64,000 bases of DNA from assembly GCF_009674535.1 (NCBI RefSeq), contig NZ_WKJK01000010.1, positions 124,001 to 188,000 on the forward strand. Direction: 5' to 3'. The first letter of the stretch is position 1; the number at the start of each line of letters is the position of its first letter. The translations under genes were made by a program, and so were the position numbers. Shown in pieces: positions 7,403 through 14,773 of this stretch. The notes beneath the pieces are model-generated. The model had not been told where the DNA came from, made no database searches, and saw only the letters and a list, made by a program, of their open reading frames with translations. Source of the DNA: Duganella guangzhouensis. Lineage in GTDB: Bacteria; Pseudomonadota; Gammaproteobacteria; Burkholderiales; Burkholderiaceae_D.

Positions 7403-8719
7403 ATGCAGACCGCGACTGAACCACAAGGCGCCGCCTTTTCAGCCACCAGCTTACTCAGCATTCTCTGGGACCAGATGGGCCAGATGTATCCATGCGGCCC
7501 ATATCAAAAACGGGTGGCCAGGAGCGCGCTGACCGTGTCCGAGGCCAAGATGGAACGCCCGCTGTATGCGCTGCGCGTGGACCCAGCCGGCGGCGTCACG
7601 CTGATGTACCACACCAGCGCCGACGCCAGCACCGTGGGCTTCTCCGTCTTTGATCCGCAAGGCAAACTGGCGCAACGCTACGGCGATATCGCCGCCGCCG
7701 GCGTGCAGGATTTCCAGCCCGATCACGAAGGCGGCGTGTACCTGCTGGATATCATCACAGCAAACGATGGGCAACGGCTGCAACGCCTGAGTCGTATCGG
7801 CGTCGATGGCAGCTTGCGCTGGTCGATGCGGCATCCGATGAACCCGCACCGCACCGAGCTGGCCACGCTGAGCGGCCAATTCACGCGTTTATGCTCGCCG
7901 GACAGGGATCAACTATATCTGCTGTGTTCCGGTCCCGACATCGCGATCGGCAAGATCGATCCCGAAAGCGGCGCGCTATTGTCCGAATACCGATGGGATG
8001 ATTTAAGCGACACCGCCATCATCGATCGCGCCGGCAGATTTTATTACTCCCGCCACGACGTCAATGGCGACGGCCGTCATGCGCTGATCGTCCGCGACCC
8101 GGCCGGCCAGACCAGAACCGTGCTGGCGCCAGCGGTCCAGGAATTAACCCAGCTCGCCGGCGTGGACAGCGAAGGCAGGATCTACGCCAGAACCCAGGCC
8201 GGCATCGGCGTCATCGCCGCCGATGGCAGCACCGCCGCCCTGCTGTCCCTGAACGGCGCGGTGCTAAGCGCCGACGGCAGCTTGACGCTAGCCCGCGCAT
8301 CCGAGCAGTTGCAGTTGCTGGACTTCGGCGCCGACGGCCAGTTGCGGAACCAGCACCCGCTGCAGGCACCGCCGCATGCCCATTTCATTCATCAAAATGC
8401 AAGCAACTACTATTTCTACGGCAACGAAAGCCATCGCAGCGGCGGCGATCTGACCATCATCGACCGGTACGATGGTGCCGCGACCAACGTCAACTTGCGC
8501 GACAAGGCTGGGCAGCGCGTGGTCTGCTTCCGGCAAGCCAATGCGAGCTTGCTGCCGATTGCATCGATCATGGCGACGCCGCGTCATTGGCAGCTGGACG
8601 GGGACGGCAATATTTACCTCGCGCTCGCCGATCCCCGGGGATTTCACGTGCTGAAGCTTACTCGCCTATCATGCGGGCATTGCCGGACACCCGGATCGAA
8701 CTGCCCGGCTCATCGCTGA
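7403..8719 (+). CDS. Beta-propeller-like protein of unknown function
   Basis: This 438-aa protein has no recognised family. Its sequence shows repeated strand-turn units such as DPQGKLAQRYGD, DHEGGVYLLD, DRAGRFYYS, DSEGRIYAR and DGDGNIYLAL, the look of NHL- or PQQ-type beta-propellers. There is no signal peptide. It starts 26 bases after the preceding gene with GGAA eight bases upstream of its ATG and is probably co-transcribed with it. Its last 20 or so residues read antisense through the 3' end of phzF (62-base overlap) and contain an odd Cys-rich tail, suggesting that an earlier stop codon was lost. It could be a partner or neutraliser of the upstream protein, but nothing in the sequence proves that. 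Confidence 0.6.
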   Translation: MQTATEPQGAAFSATSLLSILWDQMGQMYPCGPYQKRVARSALTVSEAKMERPLYALRVDPAGGVTLMYHTSADASTVGFSVFDPQGKLAQRYGDIAAAGVQDFQPDHEGGVYLLDIITANDGQRLQRLSRIGVDGSLRWSMRHPMNPHRTELATLSGQFTRLCSPDRDQLYLLCSGPDIAIGKIDPESGALLSEYRWDDLSDTAIIDRAGRFYYSRHDVNGDGRHALIVRDPAGQTRTVLAPAVQELTQLAGVDSEGRIYARTQAGIGVIAADGSTAALLSLNGAVLSADGSLTLARASEQLQLLDFGADGQLRNQHPLQAPPHAHFIHQNASNYYFYGNESHRSGGDLTIIDRYDGAATNVNLRDKAGQRVVCFRQANASLLPIASIMATPRHWQLDGDGNIYLALADPRGFHVLKLTRLSCGHCRTPGSNCPAHR

Positions 8720-9503
8720 TCTGCACGTGCAGGTGGCAAGGCGCGCCCATGTCCTCGCCCTGGACGATGTCGATGGCGCCGCCGTGCGGCCAATCCAGGT
8801 CGCGCAGATAGCCGGCCAAGGCCGCTGCCGCCGCGCCGGTGGCCGGATCCTCGTACACGCCGCCGGACGCGAACGGATTGCGCGCATGGAAGCGCTGCGG
8901 TGTTTCAGCGTGAATCAGCGAGATGGTGGCGAAGCCGTAGCGGCGCATCAGCTCGCGTCCCTTGTTGAGGTCGTAGCGCATGGCGCGCAACTTGTCGCGG
9001 CTGCGCAGCGCCAGCACCAGGTGATAGGCGCCGCCATTCGCCACCGCCGGTGGAATGCGGTCGTCCAGATCGGCCAGCGTATAGCCGAACAGCGCCAGCG
9101 CTTCCTGCACCAGCGCCGGCGTCGCCGGCGAGCTGGAGGTGCCCGGCGATTGCAGCGCGGCCACGGCGCCGTTGGCGTGCGCCCTGCCCTCCACCGTCAC
9201 CTTGGCGTGGTTGGTGGTCAGCGGGAAGATGCCATCGCCATTCTGCTGCGCCAGCACCGCGCCCAGCGCGATCGTCGCGTGGCCGCAGAATGGCACCTCG
9301 CCGTCCGGCGAAAAATAACGCACGCGCCAGCCATCGCCCTGCGGCGCGGCAAACACGGTTTCCGAATAGCCCATTTCGGCGGCAATGCGCTGCATCGCCG
9401 GCTCTTCCGGCAAGGCTGCGCGTATCATCACGCCGGCCGGGTTGCCCCCCTCCTCACCTGCGGTGAAGGCGGCAACTTTGTGAACTTTGGTAATGGTCTG
9501 CAT
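8658..9503 (-). CDS. PhzF-family isomerase/epimerase
   Basis: This 281-aa protein belongs to the PhzF fold, related to diaminopimelate epimerase. Supporting motifs are the N-terminal FTAGEEGGNPAGV, then PDGEVPFCGHATIALGAV in the middle and DPATGAAAAALAGYL near the C-terminus. The start is ATG 9503 with GGAG six bases upstream; a longer frame to 9548 lacks such a site. There are no phenazine genes nearby, so it is a generic PhzF-like enzyme of unknown substrate. Its 3' end overlaps the convergent propeller-like gene. Confidence 0.9.
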   Translation of the reverse strand: MQTITKVHKVAAFTAGEEGGNPAGVMIRAALPEEPAMQRIAAEMGYSETVFAAPQGDGWRVRYFSPDGEVPFCGHATIALGAVLAQQNGDGIFPLTTNHAKVTVEGRAHANGAVAALQSPGTSSSPATPALVQEALALFGYTLADLDDRIPPAVANGGAYHLVLALRSRDKLRAMRYDLNKGRELMRRYGFATISLIHAETPQRFHARNPFASGGVYEDPATGAAAAALAGYLRDLDWPHGGAIDIVQGEDMGAPCHLHVQISDEPGSSIRVSGNARMIGE

Positions 9504-9599
9504 GTTGTCTCCGAGAACTGAATGTTGGAAAGACTTGATTGACAGCAATGACGGGATTGGCCACTATCTTTATTTCACGACTTTATTTGTATTATTGCC

Positions 9600-11711
9600 A
9601 TGACTATACCGCGACTTTCGGTTCTTGCCTTCATCATTTCGGCCCATTTCGGCGGCGCGGCCCTGGCCGCCGACAGCGTGGCGACCAAGCACGCCATCAC
9701 CCACGAGGATGTCTGGCTGATGAAGCGCGTCGGCGCGCCACTCGCCAGCCCGGACGGCCGCTGGGCGGTGTTCCCGGTCACCGACCCGGCCTACGACAGC
9801 AAGGAGCAATGGTCGGACCTGTGGATCAAGTCGCTGAGCGATGACAGCCCGGCGCGCCGCCTGACCTTCAGCAAGGGTGGCGAAGGCGCGCTCAACTGGT
9901 CGCCCGACAGCAAGCAGTTGATCTTCATCGCCAAGCGCGACGGCGACGACGCCGGCCAGATCTACCGCATCGACATCGCCGGCGGCGGCGAGGCGCAGCG
10001 CCTGACCACCTTGACGCTGGGCGCGCGCACGCCCAAGTTCAGCCCGGACGGCAAGCAAATCCTGTTCGTCAGCGACATCTTCCCCGGCAACGCCAGTGAA
10101 GACGACATCAAGAAAACCGCCAAGGAGCGCAAGGACCGCAAATACAGCGCGCGCGCCTACGAAAGCTTCCCGCCGCGCTACTTCGACAAATGGCTGGACG
10201 ATAAACAAGTGCGGCTGTTCGTGATGGACGCCAGCGTCGGCGCCAAGCCGCGCGACCTGCTGAGCGGCAGCAAGCTGGCGGCGCTGCCGGGCTTTGGCGG
10301 CGGCCAGGGCGACGAAGGCCAATCGCTGGACGCGATCTGGGCGCCGGACGGCAAAGCCATTGTGTTTGCCGCCGCCACCAACCGCGACCAGCTGGCACGC
10401 GCCTCGGCCTACACCCAAATCTACAGCGTGCCGGTGGGCGGCGGCGAAGCCACCCAACTGAGCGCCGACAAGCACAGCTACGGCAGCCTGAAATTCAGCG
10501 CCGACGGCAAGACCCTGTTCACGCTGACCGAAGCGGAAGAAGAAGGCAAAGTCTACGACGTCAGCCGCCTGGCCAGCTTCGCCTGGCCGATGACCAGCAG
10601 CACGCCACACGTGCTGACCGCCGCGCTGGACCGTTCGATCTCGCGCTATGTGCTGCCGGCCGGCAGCAACCGCGTCGTGTTCAGCTTTGAGCACGCCGGA
10701 CTGGAGCAGCTGCACTCGGTCAGCTACAACGGCGGCGACGTGCGCGATGAGCCATCGCTGCCGAGCGGCAGCATCAACGCCCTGAGCGCCGGCGGCAAGG
10801 CGCTGGTGGGCGTCTGGGAATCGGCGATCAACCCGCCCGAGGTCTACGCCTTCGGCAACGGCGCGCCGAAGCGCCTGACCGCCTTCAACACCGAGCGCGC
10901 CGCCAGCATCGACTGGCAGGCGCCGGAACACTTCTGGTTCAAGGCCAGCGACGGCCGCATGATCCACAACATGATCGTCAAGCCGGCCAACTTCGACCCG
11001 AGCAAAAAATACCCGCTGTTCGCCGTCATCCACGGCGGCGCCGCCAATATGTGGCGCGACCAGTTCGTGCTGCGCTGGAACTACCACCTGCTGGCGCAGC
11101 CGGGCTACGTGGTGCTGCTGACCGACTACAAAGGCTCGACCGGCTACGGCGAAGAATTCGCCCGCGCCATCCAGGGCGACCCGCTGAAGGGGCCGGCCGA
11201 CGAAATCAACGAAGCGGTCGACGAGGCGGTCAAAAAATACAGCTACGTCGACGGCAGCAAACTGGCCGCCGGTGGCGCCAGCTACGGCGGCCACCTGACC
11301 AACTGGCTGCAAGCCACCACCACCCGCTACAAAGCCATCATCTCGCACGCCGGCGAGATGGACTTGATCATGCAATGGGGCAGCAGCGACAGCATCTACG
11401 GGCGCGAAGTCAACAGCGGCGGCCCGGTGTGGGGCGAGCAAGCCGTATGGCGCACGCAAAGTCCAGTACTCCAGGGCGGCAACCACGCCAAAGGCACCGG
11501 CTTTACGACGCCGATCCTGATCTCGGTGGGTGAGCTCGATTACCGGGTCCCGGCCAACAACGCGCTGATGAACTTTGCCACTCAACAGCGGCTGAACGTG
11601 CCGAGCAAACTGCTGGTGTTCCCGGACGAAAACCACTGGATCCTCAAAGGCGAGAACAGCCGCTACTTCTACAGCGAAGTCCAGCACTGGCTAGCCAAAT
11701 ACCTCAACTAA
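9600..11711 (+). CDS. Exported S9-family prolyl oligopeptidase-like peptidase
   Basis: This 703-aa serine peptidase resembles dipeptidyl-peptidase/acylaminoacyl-peptidases of family S9. A signal peptide spans about residues 1-23 (ending ALA). A WD40-like TolB-type propeller follows, with strands such as LASPDGRWAVF, LNWSPDSKQLIF and PKFSPDGKQILF. The alpha/beta-hydrolase domain has the nucleophile elbow GGASYGG with Ser561, Asp647 in VGELDYRVP and His679 in DENHWIL. It probably cleaves peptides in the periplasm. It is divergent from phzF with about 96 bases between. The palindromic repeat at 11725 begins 14 bases after its stop codon and could act as its terminator. Confidence 0.92.
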   Translation: MTIPRLSVLAFIISAHFGGAALAADSVATKHAITHEDVWLMKRVGAPLASPDGRWAVFPVTDPAYDSKEQWSDLWIKSLSDDSPARRLTFSKGGEGALNWSPDSKQLIFIAKRDGDDAGQIYRIDIAGGGEAQRLTTLTLGARTPKFSPDGKQILFVSDIFPGNASEDDIKKTAKERKDRKYSARAYESFPPRYFDKWLDDKQVRLFVMDASVGAKPRDLLSGSKLAALPGFGGGQGDEGQSLDAIWAPDGKAIVFAAATNRDQLARASAYTQIYSVPVGGGEATQLSADKHSYGSLKFSADGKTLFTLTEAEEEGKVYDVSRLASFAWPMTSSTPHVLTAALDRSISRYVLPAGSNRVVFSFEHAGLEQLHSVSYNGGDVRDEPSLPSGSINALSAGGKALVGVWESAINPPEVYAFGNGAPKRLTAFNTERAASIDWQAPEHFWFKASDGRMIHNMIVKPANFDPSKKYPLFAVIHGGAANMWRDQFVLRWNYHLLAQPGYVVLLTDYKGSTGYGEEFARAIQGDPLKGPADEINEAVDEAVKKYSYVDGSKLAAGGASYGGHLTNWLQATTTRYKAIISHAGEMDLIMQWGSSDSIYGREVNSGGPVWGEQAVWRTQSPVLQGGNHAKGTGFTTPILISVGELDYRVPANNALMNFATQQRLNVPSKLLVFPDENHWILKGENSRYFYSEVQHWLAKYLN

Positions 11712-11724
11712 AACCCCAAACTCC

Positions 11725-11801
11725 GGGGTCAGGTCCATCATTTCTACACGAGCTCAGCCCTTACTCGGCTGAGCTCGTGTTGGAATGATGGACCTGACCC
11801 C
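11725..11801. repeat. Long palindromic repeat element, copy 1
   Basis: Two 35-base arms (11725-11759 and 11767-11801) are reverse complements with two mismatches, around a 7-base loop. The outer part begins GGGGTCAGGTCCATCATTTC. The outer 26 bases are shared with the copy at 63905-63993, as is the flank CAAACTCC on the left side, but the inner stem is different in sequence while still self-complementary. The element overlaps the last codons and stop of the minus-strand MFS gene. It resembles REP/RAYT-type non-autonomous palindromes, which is inference. Confidence 0.85.
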
Positions 11802-13064
11802 GTCTTGGGTGCGGATGAGCCAGATCAGGGCGGCGGCCAGCAGGCAGGCGGCGCCGGCGGCGAACAGCGCCGGGTTGTAGGTCAGCAGCAAGGTGCGGAT
11901 GTGGCCGGCGCCGTAGGCGGCTACCGCCGCGCCCAGCTGGTGGGCGGCGAAGATCCAGCCGAATACCATGCCGGCTTTTTCTTTGCCGAAGGTGGCGCCC
12001 GCCAGCCGCACGGTCGGTGGCACGGTGGCGATCCAGTCCAGGCCGTAGAACATGGCGAATACCGACAGGCCGTATAGCGTGAATTCGGAATACGGCAGCC
12101 ACAGCAGCGACAGGCCACGCAAGCCGTAGTACATGAACAGCAGCTTGCGGTTGTCATAGCGGTCCGACAGCCAGCCGGAAGCCACGGTGCCGACCAGGTC
12201 GAACGCGCCCATCATCGCCAGCACCGAGGCCGCTGGCACCGGTCCCAAGCCGGCGTCGCCGCACAGGGATATGAAGTGGGTCTGGATCAGGCCGTTGGTG
12301 CTGAGGCCGCAAATGAAGAAGGTGGCAGCCAGCACCCAGAACACGCGGCTGCGCGCCGCCTCGGCCAGGATGCGGAATGGCGTCGTCAGCGTGATGCGCA
12401 TCGCCGGCGCCGCCGTCACCGCGCTGCCGGGCGCGGCGCCATAGGGTGTCAGTCCCAGATCGGCTGGACGATTGCGCATCAGCAGCGACACCGCCACCGC
12501 CATCACGGCGCAGGCGATAAACACCGGCAGCACCGCCAGCCGCCAGCCGAAGTGCTGGATCAGCCACGCGCCCACCGGCAGGAAGATCAGTTGCCCGGTG
12601 GCCGAACTGGCGGTCAGGATGCCAACCACCAGTCCGCGATGGCTGTCAAACCAGCGGTTGGAGATCACCGCGCTCAGCACCAGCGCGGTCAGCCCCGAGC
12701 CGACGCCCAGCATGACGCCCCACAGCAGCACCAACTGCCAGAACTGGTTCATGCGCGTGGCCAGCGCCATGCCGACCGCCACCAGCGTCAGCGCGCTCAC
12801 CACCACGTTGCGCAGGCCGAAACGCTCCATCAGGATGGCGGCAAATGGCCCCATCAGCCCGAACAGCGCGAAACGCAGCGCCAGCGCCGACGAGATTTGC
12901 TCGACGTCCCAGCCGAATTCCTGCGACAGCGGTTGCAGCAGCGCCCCCGGCAAGCCCAGCGCGGCGGCCGAGCTTAGGCCGGTGAGAAAGGTCAGGCCCA
13001 CCATCACCCACGAATAATGCAGGCCGCGCCGCTGCAGCCAACCGGATAAAGCTTGTGCAAACAT
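11754..13064 (-). CDS. MFS transporter (12 TM)
   Basis: This protein of about 436 aa is an inner-membrane major facilitator. It has twelve hydrophobic segments and a conserved loop GPFAAILMERFGLR after TM2, with GLVVGILTASSATGQLIF around TM5. It is closest in feel to oxalate/formate-antiporter-like or monocarboxylate-type MFS proteins, but the substrate is not known. ATG 13064 has GAGGA upstream. The last 15 or so residues (from DGVRSI to the stop) are encoded inside the palindromic repeat, so the native C-terminus has been replaced or extended. TMs appear intact. No obvious operon partner is adjacent. Confidence 0.85.
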   Translation of the reverse strand: MFAQALSGWLQRRGLHYSWVMVGLTFLTGLSSAAALGLPGALLQPLSQEFGWDVEQISSALALRFALFGLMGPFAAILMERFGLRNVVVSALTLVAVGMALATRMNQFWQLVLLWGVMLGVGSGLTALVLSAVISNRWFDSHRGLVVGILTASSATGQLIFLPVGAWLIQHFGWRLAVLPVFIACAVMAVAVSLLMRNRPADLGLTPYGAAPGSAVTAAPAMRITLTTPFRILAEAARSRVFWVLAATFFICGLSTNGLIQTHFISLCGDAGLGPVPAASVLAMMGAFDLVGTVASGWLSDRYDNRKLLFMYYGLRGLSLLWLPYSEFTLYGLSVFAMFYGLDWIATVPPTVRLAGATFGKEKAGMVFGWIFAAHQLGAAVAAYGAGHIRTLLLTYNPALFAAGAACLLAAALIWLIRTQDGVRSIIPTRAQPSKG

Positions 13065-13140
13065 ACAGTCCTCACGATGACGTCGCGCGCCGATGGACAC
13101 GCTTTTCAGTATTTTAAATTATGATCATCATGAATACAAT

Positions 13141-13162
13141 CAAAAAAAACGCCCGAGGGCGG
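13141..13162 (-). terminator. Terminator of the BON-domain gene
   Basis: On the minus strand CGCC-CTCG-GGCG is followed by eight Ts. The short stem lies about 70 bases after the stop codon of the BON-domain gene, in a GC-rich 3' region. Confidence 0.55.
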
Positions 13163-13230
13163 CCATGAGGCGGCGCCCGGCGGCGAGGGGGAGTTCGCGG
13201 CCGGGCGCCTGGGCGGTGGGGGCACGCCCT

Positions 13231-13941
13231 TTACTTGATGCGCAGCGAGCTTTGCACTTTGTTGACGCCTTTGACGTTGCGCGCGACGTCGACGGCTTTA
13301 TCCACTTCCGCCTGCGACGGCACAAAGCCGCTCAGCATGACGGTGCCGTTGACGGTTTCCACGTGCACGTCCAGCGATTTCAGTGCCGGCTCGGCCAGCA
13401 GTTCGGTTTTCACCTTGGTGGTGATGCTGGTGTCGGCCAGCGTGTCCTTGGCCAGTTCGGTTTTCGATTTGGCTTCGCACGAGGCTTTGTCGGTGCCGCT
13501 CATGGTGCTGCAATCGATGCCGGTCTGGGCCACGTCGGCGGCTTTCTTGCCGGCCTTGGCGTCGTTGACGGCGGCGGTGTGCTGCGACTTGGCGCCGCTC
13601 AGGCAGCTGTCCTTGTCGTTGCCGGTGCGTGGCGAGCACTGGGCCTTGGCCAGGTCATAGTTGGCGTCCGCCACATTGATCTGGGCTTTTTCGATGGATT
13701 TCTTGTCGTTTTTGTATTGCAGGGCAGCGGTCGATTCCGCGTTGGCGCGGCTCAGCTTGGCCTGTTCGACGCAGACATCCTTGGCATTACCCGATTGCGC
13801 ATCGCAGGCGGCCTTGGCGGTTTTGTAGTCAGCGTCCGACTTGTTGATCGCGGCTTTGTAGGCAACGGTGTCGTTGTTCGGGGTGGCGGCGAAGGCAGCG
13901 CTGGCGGCGGTGGCCAGTACGAAGCAGAGTAATTTGTTCAT
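13231..13941 (-). CDS. Exported BON-domain protein with Cys-pair repeats
   Basis: This 236-aa protein has a signal peptide (about residues 1-18). The C-terminal BON domain (about 165-236) contains VETVNGTVMLSGFV and KGVNKVQSSL, a fold thought to contact phospholipid in OsmY-type envelope proteins. The middle is helical and charged, with three copies of CX4GX2KX2C at residues 46-57, 102-113 and 144-155, each starting an Ala/Lys-rich segment. Paired cysteines in an exported protein suggest disulfides. The BON assignment is firm; the repeat part is not a family I can name. Confidence 0.88.
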   Translation of the reverse strand: MNKLLCFVLATAASAAFAATPNNDTVAYKAAINKSDADYKTAKAACDAQSGNAKDVCVEQAKLSRANAESTAALQYKNDKKSIEKAQINVADANYDLAKAQCSPRTGNDKDSCLSGAKSQHTAAVNDAKAGKKAADVAQTGIDCSTMSGTDKASCEAKSKTELAKDTLADTSITTKVKTELLAEPALKSLDVHVETVNGTVMLSGFVPSQAEVDKAVDVARNVKGVNKVQSSLRIK

Positions 13942-14024
13942 GATGTGTCCCTCTTGTGGTGGTTGATGGACACATTAAACGCCCGCCCGGCCGCCAGCTC
14001 CGTGCGGAAACGTACATAGATCGA

Positions 14025-14693
14025 TTACTGGTCGCGCGCGAGCCCCTGACGCCACAGCAGGTTAGCCTGCTCAAACACCGGCACCCCGGCAGCGAACGCG
14101 GCGCCGGTCGGCGCCAGTTGCAACCAGGCCAGCGTGCTGTGGCTGCCGGTGGCGGGCGATGGCTGGCGCACCTGTTGCATCCAGGCCGCCACGCTGGCGT
14201 ACTGTTCGGGATGACGCTGCTGGGTCCAGGCCAGCGCCACCAGGTCGGCATAGCCCTCCTCGCGCCGGGTGTCGCGCAATTCCTCGGCGGCGCGGCTCGG
14301 TTCGCGGCGTTCTTCAAAGCCGGCCGGCAGCGCGTGCCACACGCCCTGCGCATAGCGCCAGCAATGGCCGACTTCATGCGCCACCATGGCTTCGATCATC
14401 AGCGAGCGTTGCGCGATGGGTACAGTGGACAAGATATCTTCCGCCTTGGGGTTGCCGCGCAGCGACAACACCAGCTTGCAGCGGCCATCTTGATAGCCCA
14501 GCGCCAACGGCACGTCGGTGGCGCTGGCTTGGGGTTGCACGGTGATATCCAGCGGCAGCTTCAGCTCCTGCTTGGCATAGGCCAGCACGGCGGAACCGGC
14601 CGTCAGCCAGCGGATTTCAGCCTCGGTCAGGTCGGCCGCGGAGGCCAGGCCAGACGTCAACAGCAGCAGGGGAAGGAAGGCGCGTTTGATCAT
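14025..14693 (-). CDS. Exported zinc-metallopeptidase-like protein (HEVGH)
   Basis: This protein of about 222 aa has a signal peptide ending near SASA (residue 19-20). It contains HEVGH at residues 106-110 and, 35 residues on, REEGYADL with Glu145/146, which fits an HExxH...E gluzincin zinc site. Outside this motif I recognise no family. The start ATG 14693 precedes the signal peptide, though no strong Shine-Dalgarno is visible; the frame extends further upstream. Catalytic activity is predicted from the motif only. It lies just upstream of the BON-domain gene on the same strand, 84 bases away. Confidence 0.65.
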   Translation of the reverse strand: MIKRAFLPLLLLTSGLASAADLTEAEIRWLTAGSAVLAYAKQELKLPLDITVQPQASATDVPLALGYQDGRCKLVLSLRGNPKAEDILSTVPIAQRSLMIEAMVAHEVGHCWRYAQGVWHALPAGFEERREPSRAAEELRDTRREEGYADLVALAWTQQRHPEQYASVAAWMQQVRQPSPATGSHSTLAWLQLAPTGAAFAAGVPVFEQANLLWRQGLARDQ

Positions 14694-14773
14694 GGTGATC
14701 AAACTGTAGCACGCACCGGGCAATCATTATTGCCCGGTGGCAGGTAAATTACTACGTAGAAAAAGCTGAATGG

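Noticed and set aside
4146..8719. Genomic island bounded by a duplicated tRNA-Lys end
   Set aside because: No second copy of the tRNA 3' end and no integrase were found by eye, so only an accessory block is claimed.
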